64,000 nt of DNA from Saccharicrinis sp050589685 (lineage in GTDB: Bacteria > Bacteroidota > Bacteroidia > Bacteroidales > Marinilabiliaceae), in contig NZ_JBNGOS010000023.1 of the NCBI RefSeq assembly GCF_050589685.1, positions 47,511 through 111,510 on the forward strand, written 5' to 3'. The translations under genes and the position numbers were made by a program. The notes under the pieces were generated by a model, which was given only the letters and a program-made list of their open reading frames with translations, was not told the DNA's origin and did not search any database. This document shows, piece by piece, positions 54,632-64,000 of this stretch; positions within the stretch are counted from its first letter, which is position 1; the number at the start of each line of letters is the position of its first letter.

Positions 54632-55534
54632 ATGGATTTAACTGGTGAAAGCTTTCAGTTAAGCATATCCGATATGATTCTGGAATTTAAATCGTATTCG
54701 GAAAAGATTCGTCTTGACGCTCAAGGGCAGGTAAAACATTTTGTATGCAGTAAATGTACCAAGCCGGATTATAGCTTTAATTATTCAACGGTTGATGAGC
54801 ATACTTTGGAGGATGCTACTGTGGTTTTTACGGGGCAGCCCGGGCATAATGAACTTCTGAATTACAATTGGGAAGTTTTAATGCGGGATCAAGCCATTTA
54901 TATTCGGGTTAATTTTGTTGATCATGCGGATATTTTATCTATTCTGGCCAAAGTTTCAAAAAACTCAACTATTGTCGGCGTAGAACTGGTTTTGCATAAC
55001 CTTTCAGCTGATGTTGTTTCTGTAGATCCCTTGATTCACCCTTTGGGATCGCTCATCCTCTTGTATCTTACGCATTGGAAAAACGGATTGCTGATACATG
55101 CTTCCGGTGTATTGGATAAAAACGAAGCATATTTGTTTACGGGGGTCTCGGGTATTGGTAAATCTACCATGGCAAGGCTATGGAAAGAATCGGGAGCTGC
55201 AGTATTAAACGATGACAGGTTGGTTATTCGACGCATCGATGGAAGGATTATGGTATATAATAATCCCATGCCGTACTATGCGCAGCGCCCTTTACGAGGA
55301 GAGCTTAAAAAGATTTTTCTTTTAAAGCAATCACTACACAATTACATTACACCATTAAAAGGGGTTGCTGCATACTCCAGGGTGCTGGGTAACTTTATTC
55401 AGCAGTTCTACCAGAAAGAAATGGTGCAACGACATCTTGAAATTGTGGAACAAACCATTAACTTGGTTGACGTTTATGAAGTTGGTTTTAAACCGGATCA
55501 GGATATAGTGGAGATGATCAGGGAAATGGATTAA
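54632..55534 (+). CDS. HPr kinase/phosphorylase-like protein of the peptide cluster
   Basis: 300 residues. The C-terminal half has the HprK-type kinase core: LIHASGV (154-160), Walker A GVSGIGKS (171-178) and the acidic VLNDDRLVIR (191-200). The N-terminal 140 residues are mixed alpha/beta without a family I know. True HPr kinases phosphorylate HPr for carbon control; homologues within lasso-peptide clusters phosphorylate the precursor at a serine. No HPr or PTS gene is near, while a Ser-rich peptide gene lies 9 bp upstream, so peptide phosphorylation or ATP-dependent processing is the likely role (inference). It is followed by the next gene after one base. Confidence 0.85.
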   Translation: MDLTGESFQLSISDMILEFKSYSEKIRLDAQGQVKHFVCSKCTKPDYSFNYSTVDEHTLEDATVVFTGQPGHNELLNYNWEVLMRDQAIYIRVNFVDHADILSILAKVSKNSTIVGVELVLHNLSADVVSVDPLIHPLGSLILLYLTHWKNGLLIHASGVLDKNEAYLFTGVSGIGKSTMARLWKESGAAVLNDDRLVIRRIDGRIMVYNNPMPYYAQRPLRGELKKIFLLKQSLHNYITPLKGVAAYSRVLGNFIQQFYQKEMVQRHLEIVEQTINLVDVYEVGFKPDQDIVEMIREMD

Positions 55535-55535
55535 G

Positions 55536-56003
55536 ATGGATAAAAAAGTAAAGGATAAAATCATATTTTCCAAGACTTTGAGATCAATGCTCGATGCCGA
55601 GTTGAGTGTGGATGTACCCGTGTTTGGGTTGAGTATGTTTCCTTTTTTTTTACCCGGCGACGTGATCAGGGTTGTTAAAGCCACTGAAAGTAAACTGTCT
55701 GTAGGTGATATGATTGTTTTTGGTTCGGGCAATAAATTGGTGGCTCACAGGCTCATTAAATTAAAACTGGATCAAGGAATCGTCATCGCCAAGGGAGATG
55801 GCCTTATTAAGAGAGATGCGATCGTTAACGCGAAAGAGGTTATCGCCGTTGCCATAAATCACTATCGAAATAATCAAGAAATTAAGTGGAGTAACCAACG
55901 TTTTGTGAAAAAAGCCCTTAGCTTGTTATCGCCTGTGCTGGGGTATGTATTTTTTTATATGGCAAGAATTTGGTGCAAAATGAAGGATTCAAAACAAACC
56001 TAA
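55536..56003 (+). CDS. S24/S26-type signal peptidase-like protein
   Basis: 155 residues. GLSMFPFFLPGD carries the nucleophile Ser33 in the SMxP motif. LVAHRLIKL holds His71-Arg72, and AKGDGLIKRD holds the conserved GD (88-89) and Asp94. This Ser-His type is the SipW/ER signal-peptidase branch rather than the Ser-Lys one. A membrane segment lies near the C-terminus (LLSPVLGYVFFYMARIW), which would put the active site outside or at the membrane. One base separates it from the previous stop, so it is surely cotranscribed. The exporter next to it has no peptidase domain, so this protein is the best candidate for removing the leader (inference). Confidence 0.86.
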   Translation: MDKKVKDKIIFSKTLRSMLDAELSVDVPVFGLSMFPFFLPGDVIRVVKATESKLSVGDMIVFGSGNKLVAHRLIKLKLDQGIVIAKGDGLIKRDAIVNAKEVIAVAINHYRNNQEIKWSNQRFVKKALSLLSPVLGYVFFYMARIWCKMKDSKQT

Positions 56004-56070
56004 AGGATAGTGCCCGTTTTATTTTTTGTAGAAAAATACCGCAAATAATGAGTATGTTAGTGCCTGTAAT

Positions 56071-57855
56071 ATGAAAGTTAAAAGAAGTAATATTGTACGA
56101 TCCTTATTATTAATCTGGCAGAGTTCTCGCAAGTGGACTGTTGTTAACGCGCTAGTTGTGCTGCTTAAGGGAGTAGTCCCGCTCCTATTGATCTTTATTA
56201 TTCAACGGTTGGTAGATAAGATCGGAGGAGTGGTGTCTGCGGGAAATAAAGAGGAGGCCTTCGTATCTGTATTACAGGTGTTAATTTTTGCGGGCGGTGT
56301 ATTTATGTTAAACGCTGTTTTGAATTCAGTAGCAGGGATTGTGAGGGAAAAACATTCTTATTTTATCAATGATGCCGTACAGGATTTGATTCATCATAGA
56401 ACCGTGAATCTTGATTTTGTTAATTATGATGATTATAACTTTCAGAATGTGTACTATAGAGCCATTAATGAAGCGACCTATAGGCCATCAAGAATATATT
56501 ACGGATTCATTCATTTAATTCAGAATGCTATAACATTATTGTTGATAGCAGGTTTGTTAGCCGGTTTACATTGGTTGATGTTATTCGGATTGGTGGTAGT
56601 GGCGGTTCCCGTGGTTATGATCCGGTTAAAATTTTCCCACAAAATATTTTCGTTCAAAAGGGAGCATACCCAAGAAGAGCGATATGTTAATTATTACAAC
56701 CGACTGCTTACAGGTAAAGAATTCGCAAAGGAGCTCAGGGTATTTAATTTGTCACGGCTGTTTAAAAAAAAGTACGAAAAGGGTAAAGTAGAACTTCGTT
56801 CCAAACAGTTTAATTTGTTAAAGTTGAAAACCTGGTACGAATTGGTTTTGCAGTTAATTACTGCGGTTGCATTAATAATTGTGTTTGGATATATTTCTGT
56901 GGAGGCCATTGATGGAAACATTTCACAAGGAGAGATGGTCATGTATTTTCTGGCATTGTATAGGGGATATAGTTTTTTGCAGGATTTTCTGGGACAGATA
57001 TCCGGACTTTATGAAGATGGCTTATTCGTAAAAAACCTGTTTGAGTTTGTGGATTATGAAGTCATCCCCAATAAACACGACAAAGCAGCTTTGTTTCCAA
57101 AGCCAATGAAAGAAGGTATCACGATTCAGGAGGTAAGTTTTAAATATCCCAATAGTTCCAGACATGTATTTAAAAATCTTAGTTTAAAAATAAAGAAAGG
57201 CGAAACAATAGCCTTGGTCGGTGCCAATGGGGCGGGGAAATCTACTTTGGTTAAATTGCTTTGCGGACTTTATCAGCCAGATAGCGGCAATATTTTAATG
57301 GATGACATATCCATGTCAGATATTACCCGGGATTCTATTGCCGAAAATATAAGTGCCGTCTTTCAGGACTTTATGTTATATAATGTGAGTGCCAGGGAAA
57401 ATATCTGGATAGGAAATATTGCAAAATCACCGGATGACAAGGAGGTTGTTTTAAGTGCCCGGAAATCAGGCGTGCATCAATTAATAACGGATCTTCCCAA
57501 AGGATATGAAACGCAGTTGGGTACGTTGTTTAAAGACAGTGAAATGTTAAGTGTGGGAGAGTGGCAACGGATAGCCTTATCCCGATCGTTTTTTAATGAT
57601 GCACAGTTGGTGATACTCGACGAGCCTACCAGTTCGCTGGATGCATTTACCGAGGCAAAACTGATCGAAAACTTTAAAGCTATTACAGAAGGACGCACAG
57701 CAATTATAGTGAGTCATCGCATGTCAACGATTCATATTGCGGACAGGATAATTGTATTAAACGATTATGGCGTAGCTGAAGAAGGAAGCCCCGAAGAATT
57801 AATAAAACGAAAAGGGGCGTTTTACGAAATGATGAGATCTGTAGGAAAAGATTAG
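56071..57855 (+). CDS. ABC exporter (fused permease and ATPase)
   Basis: 594 residues. Residues 20-320 are the six-segment type I exporter membrane domain. The ATPase has Walker A GANGAGKS (384-391), the Q loop VFQDFMLYN, the signature LSVGEWQR (493-500, with Glu-Trp instead of Gly-Gln), Walker B LVILDEP (513-519) and H-loop His549. No N-terminal C39 peptidase domain is present. It works as a homodimer in the inner membrane. Position at the end of the peptide cluster points to export of the mature or leader-bearing peptide. The 67-bp gap to the S26 gene is the largest within the last four genes. Confidence 0.93.
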   Translation: MKVKRSNIVRSLLLIWQSSRKWTVVNALVVLLKGVVPLLLIFIIQRLVDKIGGVVSAGNKEEAFVSVLQVLIFAGGVFMLNAVLNSVAGIVREKHSYFINDAVQDLIHHRTVNLDFVNYDDYNFQNVYYRAINEATYRPSRIYYGFIHLIQNAITLLLIAGLLAGLHWLMLFGLVVVAVPVVMIRLKFSHKIFSFKREHTQEERYVNYYNRLLTGKEFAKELRVFNLSRLFKKKYEKGKVELRSKQFNLLKLKTWYELVLQLITAVALIIVFGYISVEAIDGNISQGEMVMYFLALYRGYSFLQDFLGQISGLYEDGLFVKNLFEFVDYEVIPNKHDKAALFPKPMKEGITIQEVSFKYPNSSRHVFKNLSLKIKKGETIALVGANGAGKSTLVKLLCGLYQPDSGNILMDDISMSDITRDSIAENISAVFQDFMLYNVSARENIWIGNIAKSPDDKEVVLSARKSGVHQLITDLPKGYETQLGTLFKDSEMLSVGEWQRIALSRSFFNDAQLVILDEPTSSLDAFTEAKLIENFKAITEGRTAIIVSHRMSTIHIADRIIVLNDYGVAEEGSPEELIKRKGAFYEMMRSVGKD

Positions 57856-57892
57856 CCCAATGTTTCCAACTAAGTGAAACCCTTGTTTAATG

Positions 57893-58061
57893 TACCCGGA
57901 TTCTGTATTAGAAGCACGTAATGAGCATTTGAATAACCTAAAACAAGGCGTTGCAGAAACGAAGCATGGCGCCGCTCCGGTGATTGAAGCAACTCAGTAA
58001 AACGACTTGTTTTGAAGTAGCTTAATTGGGTATCAGGATTTCCAATGCATATGGCGGGTTT
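57893..58061. repeat. Dispersed palindromic repeat, copy E (divergent subtype)
   Basis: Begins ACCCGGATTCTGTATTAGAA and ends CCAATGCATATGGCGGGTTTT; inner arms are CTAAAACAAGGCGTTGCAGA and GTAAAACGACTTGTTTTGAA. Same subtype as copy B. It lies 38 bp after the exporter stop and may also serve as its transcript end. Confidence 0.88.
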
Positions 58062-58101
58062 TGTCAGGTATCTTCAAAAGCCGGCAATAAATATTACTAT
58101 T

Positions 58102-58514
58102 TGATCATTGCTCCGCTCAGCATTGCCAAGCAAGCTTGTCACAGCCTTCGCTTAACGCAATAATTATTTTATGATTATTGCTCCGCTCAGCATTGCCAAG
58201 CAAGCTTGTCACTGCCTTCGCTTAACGCAATAATTATTTTATGATCATTGCTCCGCTTAGCATTGCCAAGCAAGCTTGTCACTGCCTTCGCTTAACGCAA
58301 TAATTATTTTATGATTATTGCTCCGCTCAGCATTGCCAAGCAAGCTTGTGACTGCCTTCGCTTAACGCAATAATTATTTTATGATTATTGCTCCGCTCAG
58401 CATTGCCAAGCAAGCTTGTCACAGCCTTCGCTTAACGCAATAATTATTTTATGATTATTGCTCCGCTCAGCATTGCCAAGCAAGCTTGTCACTGCCTTCG
58501 CTTAACGCAATAAT
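58102..58514. repeat. Tandem array, 6 units, exact 70-bp period
   Basis: CTCCGCT(C/T)AG starts at 58111, 58181, 58251, 58321, 58391 and 58461, always 70 bp apart. Units are almost identical: differences are limited to single bases such as GTCACAG/GTCACTG/GTGACTG and TGATCATT/TGATTATT. Each unit holds ATTATTGC and GCAATAAT as 8-bp inverted ends (the first of these as ATCATTGC in some units) and CAAGCTTG as a central palindrome, so each could form a cruciform. There are no variable spacers, which rules out a CRISPR array. 70 is not a multiple of 3. Not related in sequence to the 41-bp array. Confidence 0.95.
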
Positions 58515-58815
58515 TTACCGGACATGGGTGGTTTGGTAAAGGATTTATGGTTTTTGCCATGACAAAAACTAATCACAGTATAACTGAGTATATTAACGCA
58601 GATGTTAAGATTTTTGTGGGATGGAAAATACTTGTTGTTGAAAAAATCTATTTTTCTGCCTTTGGAGTGTAACAAAAATCTATAGTTACGTACAAATGAG
58701 TGTTGGGGTATTTAAAAACATCTTAAACAAAAAAAATATAGCTTCTAACAGAGGTTGTTTTTTGTATGGATGTTCTTGTAGAATCTGGCTTGTATCGTAT
58801 GTAATTTATTGATTT
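58515..58815. other. Promoter-bearing spacer before the first T9SS surface protein
   Basis: 301 bp, AT-rich, no gene. GTTTTTG (58551-58557) and CAAAAAC (58563-58569) form a short stem. The promoter of the 58816 gene must lie here or in the array upstream; no clear TAnnTTTG with a partner box was found. Confidence 0.4.
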
Positions 58816-61086
<2,271 letters not shown>

Positions 61087-61373
61087 TGATCCTGACCAAT
61101 AGCGATACATAAAACACTGAACAGGAAATTCAAAATAAAATTTGACTTGCACTAGCATGATATAATACAACACTAGTTATGTTTATGGATGGACAGTGCG
61201 TGTTGATGACTGGATAATATCAGAGGTATGAAGTCAAATACGATAAAAAATGAGCTGTTTATGTAGTAATAACATACATTCGTCAATGCGACTTTAAAAT
61301 TCGAAACCTTTAAAGCTATGCTTTCGTTTAAGAGCACAATAGGAAATTAGACTTGAGTTTTATAATTAAGCAT

Positions 61374-63521
61374 ATGAAAAAAATAAATACTTTACTGTTG
61401 TTGTGCACTTTGAGCGTCAGCATATTTGCAGGATCAATAACTGTTAATGATGGAGACGATATAGTAAAGGCACCTTCTCAGGTTCAAGGGGATAACGTTA
61501 CCGTTAAAAATGGAGGTAGATTAACGGTTACCGGGGATGTATACTTTCAGAAGAAACTGGTAGTTGAGGCTGGAGGAACATTAGTCATTCAAGGGAGCTT
61601 GCGGGAAATTGCATCTGGTAATGAGTCATATTTATCGGGAAATGTAATTGTTTTGGGTGATCTTACACTAGCTAATGTAGATATGTTGTCTGATGCTAAT
61701 ATTATAATAACAGGAGAGGTAGCAGTGTATGGGAATAAAACGGATGTGTCGGCAAATGCTGATATATATGCTATTAACGACGAAAATCCTTTGATTATAG
61801 GGGTTGATAGTAACGATCTATCATTAGATGATATTAAAACAGGGGATGATTTGATTAGTGATCTCGGTGGAGATGATTCAGGTCTTCTGTTTTTAGTAGA
61901 TGATTTGATGGAGGAGATAATATCAGTAGCAAAAACTAATACCTGGAATGGTGATACTTCTGAGGCATGGACCACAGGTGCGAATTGGTCATTATCAGAT
62001 GAACCCAAAGCATTCGATATTGTGGTTGTTGCTAATGCCGGGTCATCGCCGGTTATTAACGGTGGGTCAATTATGGTAGGTAATTTAACCATTAATGAAA
62101 ATGCAACATTAACTATTGGAGGTGGTTGCCAGTTAACGATTAACGGTAACCTTACCATTAATGGAGATTTGGTTATTAATAATACAGCAGATAATCCCAC
62201 ACCAATCATTGTAAAAGGGGAAGTGCTGGGAGCCGGAGAAGCAACCGTTAAATGGAACGGCATAAGTGATTCTAAATGGTGGTATATCGGTCTTTCGGCA
62301 ATGCCATCATCCGGATTGAAACTAAGTGATGATGATGGGAACGAAGTACAAAACGGATATTTCCTCTATAATTATGTTGGGGCCAGTTTTGCAAAATTAA
62401 ACGGTACTACCTATAATTTTACGGAGCCATTGGATGGTTATGCCTTTGGTGTTAGGGATGGTTATCCGGGCAATTTATCTTATTCGGGAACCTTAAACAA
62501 TGAGGCGGAATATACAATTTCCAATTTGGACGAAGGATGGTACCTGGTGGCAAATCCTTACCCTGCATTTATTGATATTTTAAGTATCGACCACGCCTTT
62601 ACAAACCTGGACCCATCTTATTATTCCACCTATATTTGGGCGGGAACGGATTATGCAACCTGTAACCTGGCAGACGGAACTGTTTCGGGTGGAGGTTTAA
62701 GGCATATTGCTCCCGGACAATCTTTTTGGATCAAGATCGGTGCTGGTGGCAATGGAAGTATTACTTTAAAAAAATCCGCTCTCCAGCATCAGCCTTCTGT
62801 TACGCTTAAAAGTGCTGGTTCGGTTGAAACAGATGTGATTCGACTCCGTTTGTTAAATAATAACACGGACAATGAAGCAGTCATTTCATTTAAAGCGTAT
62901 GGGGCTTATGATTTTACAGTTTATGACTCCCAAAAAAGGATGGTTGGCGGTTCTGCCGGAAACCTATATACGGTTAAAGACGACAGGTATGCGGTCATTA
63001 ACTCTATGCCGCTTAATTTTGATAGCGAGATTATTCCTCTTGGTTACAAGGTGGCAGAGTCAGGTATGTCCGAATTTACCATTCAGGTAGGCGATTTGTC
63101 AGGCTTTAATTCAAATGTTGATATTTATTTAGAGGACCTGGACGCAGGAGTAACCATTAACTTAAGAGAGCAAGGTAGTTACACCTTTGCACCAACTGCA
63201 GCCCATTCTGACGACCGTTTTGTTATCCGTACTGAGTTATCAGGTGTGACAACAGATGTAGCGGAAAATGAACCTGAAGTTTCTAAGAGCAATGTAATAA
63301 TTTATGCGGTCAACCAAAAGGCATTTGTAAAGGTAACCGAAGAGGTTTTAAGGGGTAAAGACCGGTTAATTCAGGTCTATAACCTCGCTGGTCAGTTGAT
63401 GGCGCAACACGAGTTGCATTCAACCGAAACTGAATTTGATATGCCTGCCGTTCAGGGGATGTATATTATCAGGGTAAGTGTTGATAAATCCTCTTATCAG
63501 GAAAAGGTGGTGGTCTATTAA
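61374..63521 (+). CDS. T9SS-secreted surface protein, paralogue 2
   Basis: The open frame begins at a TTG (61353), but the ATG at 61374 starts a good signal peptide (MKKINTLLLLC, ending IFAGS), giving 715 residues. The same layout as its neighbour: beta repeats with many Asn, Gly and Thr (NVTVKNGGRLTVTGDVYF, GNLTINENATLTIGGGCQLT), then the shared compact domain from about 286 to 630, then a different sorting domain (IQVYNLAGQLMAQHELH, GMYIIRVSVDKSSY). DNA identity is very high across the shared block (about 62228-63262 against 59778-60832) but falls away outside it. A tandem duplication kept alike by gene conversion is the likely history. Confidence 0.85.
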   Translation: MKKINTLLLLCTLSVSIFAGSITVNDGDDIVKAPSQVQGDNVTVKNGGRLTVTGDVYFQKKLVVEAGGTLVIQGSLREIASGNESYLSGNVIVLGDLTLANVDMLSDANIIITGEVAVYGNKTDVSANADIYAINDENPLIIGVDSNDLSLDDIKTGDDLISDLGGDDSGLLFLVDDLMEEIISVAKTNTWNGDTSEAWTTGANWSLSDEPKAFDIVVVANAGSSPVINGGSIMVGNLTINENATLTIGGGCQLTINGNLTINGDLVINNTADNPTPIIVKGEVLGAGEATVKWNGISDSKWWYIGLSAMPSSGLKLSDDDGNEVQNGYFLYNYVGASFAKLNGTTYNFTEPLDGYAFGVRDGYPGNLSYSGTLNNEAEYTISNLDEGWYLVANPYPAFIDILSIDHAFTNLDPSYYSTYIWAGTDYATCNLADGTVSGGGLRHIAPGQSFWIKIGAGGNGSITLKKSALQHQPSVTLKSAGSVETDVIRLRLLNNNTDNEAVISFKAYGAYDFTVYDSQKRMVGGSAGNLYTVKDDRYAVINSMPLNFDSEIIPLGYKVAESGMSEFTIQVGDLSGFNSNVDIYLEDLDAGVTINLREQGSYTFAPTAAHSDDRFVIRTELSGVTTDVAENEPEVSKSNVIIYAVNQKAFVKVTEEVLRGKDRLIQVYNLAGQLMAQHELHSTETEFDMPAVQGMYIIRVSVDKSSYQEKVVVY

Positions 63522-63568
63522 CAGGAATACAATGCTATCTGCCTTATGGCAGCAGTTGATACAAACGG

Positions 63569-63600
63569 GGGCTTTACTGAGGTAAGGTCCTTTTTGTTTT
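63569..63600 (+). terminator. Intrinsic terminator after paralogue 2
   Basis: GGGCTTTAC (63569-63577) pairs with GTAAGGTCC (63582-63590) with two wobble pairs and a 4-base loop, followed by TTTTTGTTTT. It begins 48 bp after the stop. Confidence 0.8.
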
Positions 63601-63920
63601 TATCACCCGGACCCCATGCTCTGCCAAAAGATGGAAGAGTATCGGGGTTAAATTCGGTAAGTGAAATTTATAAGGCATTGTAATTTTACTATTAAAGATG
63701 CGAGTCTTAATATTTTACATGTAACATGTACAGTCATTCTTTTACCGAAAATCCTCGGAACAAACTATCGCCATTATACCAAAACAAATAAGTCCACCTA
63801 AAGGCTATAAATGCTATGTTATCCCCAGGCATAGATCGATGCTGACTCCTCGGAATTGGTTGCGGAAAGATATTTGGTATTTGTTGGCTTTTCGCTGTGA
63901 GGATTCAGGTGCCAGTCTCA
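63601..63920. other. Spacer between the terminator and repeat F
   Basis: 320 bp with no recognisable gene. A 61-codon minus-strand open frame (63814-63999) runs through repeat F and is not supported. Confidence 0.5.
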
Positions 63921-64000
63921 TTAAACCCGGATTATGCATTAGAACTTCGTCGTGAACATTGAAAGTGCAATAAAACAAGGCTTTACTGAAACGAGGCATA
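63921..64000. repeat. Dispersed palindromic repeat, copy F (cut by window end)
   Basis: Begins TTAAACCCGGATTATGCATT and runs on as AGAACTTCGTCGTGAACATT and AAGTGCAATAAAACAAGGC, nearly identical to the left half of copy C at 32948. The right half lies outside the window. Confidence 0.88.

Noticed and set aside
22030..58514. CRISPR array at either tandem repeat
   Set aside because: The whole unit (41 bp or 70 bp) is conserved with no variable spacers, and no cas gene is in the window.
61589..62263. 224-residue minus-strand open frame
   Set aside because: A shadow of the beta-repeat region of the T9SS protein on the + strand; composition is that of reversed Asn/Thr/Gly repeats.

Overview
The window is a chromosomal segment of a Bacteroidota bacterium, most likely a marine or sediment member of the Bacteroidales/Marinilabiliales type (inference). 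The evidence is type IX secretion (T9SS) C-terminal sorting domains, a TonB-dependent receptor with a carboxypeptidase-like N-terminal domain, a short 287-residue primary sigma factor, Rho with a long disordered insert, an ExbB/ExbD/ExbD/TonB cluster, a one-chain pyruvate:ferredoxin oxidoreductase (anaerobic metabolism), AT-rich spacers and almost no strong Shine-Dalgarno sequences. I see no rRNA, tRNA or CRISPR array.

Layout. 1-841 is the start of a secreted PL9-like beta-helix protein cut by the window edge. 985-2160 is a graveyard: a decayed DltA-like adenylating ligase and an IS256-type transposase stub. 2402-18176 is a surface-polysaccharide and decoration region. It has an MBOAT acyltransferase with an SGNH-like membrane partner, a lipoprotein SGNH protein, two paralogous secreted proteins of unknown function, a lipoprotein, a CapD/FlaA1-type sugar dehydratase, and a compact cassette of acyl carrier protein, AsnB-type amidotransferase, NadE-like ATP pyrophosphatase and AMP-forming ligase. 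18223-21818 holds a nitroreductase, a DUF218/YdcF protein and a U32 protease-family protein. 22887-27616 holds a TonB receptor, a TPR-like helical protein and a LytS/LytR-type two-component pair. 28002-32864 holds an AAA ATPase and nifJ. 33368-38920 is a patch of membrane or secreted proteins with several degenerate active sites and a broken GNAT gene. 38913-46737 is mostly core: TonB/ExbD/ExbD/ExbB, rho, rpoD, rpe and an acetyltransferase-like protein. 48169-53962 is the divergent pair tamB-like / tsaD.

The most interesting part is 54085-57855: a PqqD-like peptide-recognition protein, a 74-residue peptide with a YxxPxL leader motif and a Pro/Ser/Thr-rich tail, an HPr-kinase-like protein, an S26-type peptidase and an ABC exporter, all on the + strand with tight spacing through the first four. 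It looks like a ribosomal-peptide (RiPP-like) modification and export system related in logic to lasso-peptide clusters that carry HPr-kinase homologues, but with no cyclase and no radical-SAM enzyme. It is followed by a 70-bp tandem repeat array and two tandem, partly near-identical T9SS surface proteins (58816-63521).

Non-coding structure is unusually rich. There are six copies (one cut by the window end) of a roughly 170-195 bp imperfect palindrome with inverted termini, a 12-unit array of exactly 41 bp period, a 6-unit array of exactly 70 bp period, several spacers made of degenerate GTCAATGGTC-type sequence, and many clear hairpin terminators.
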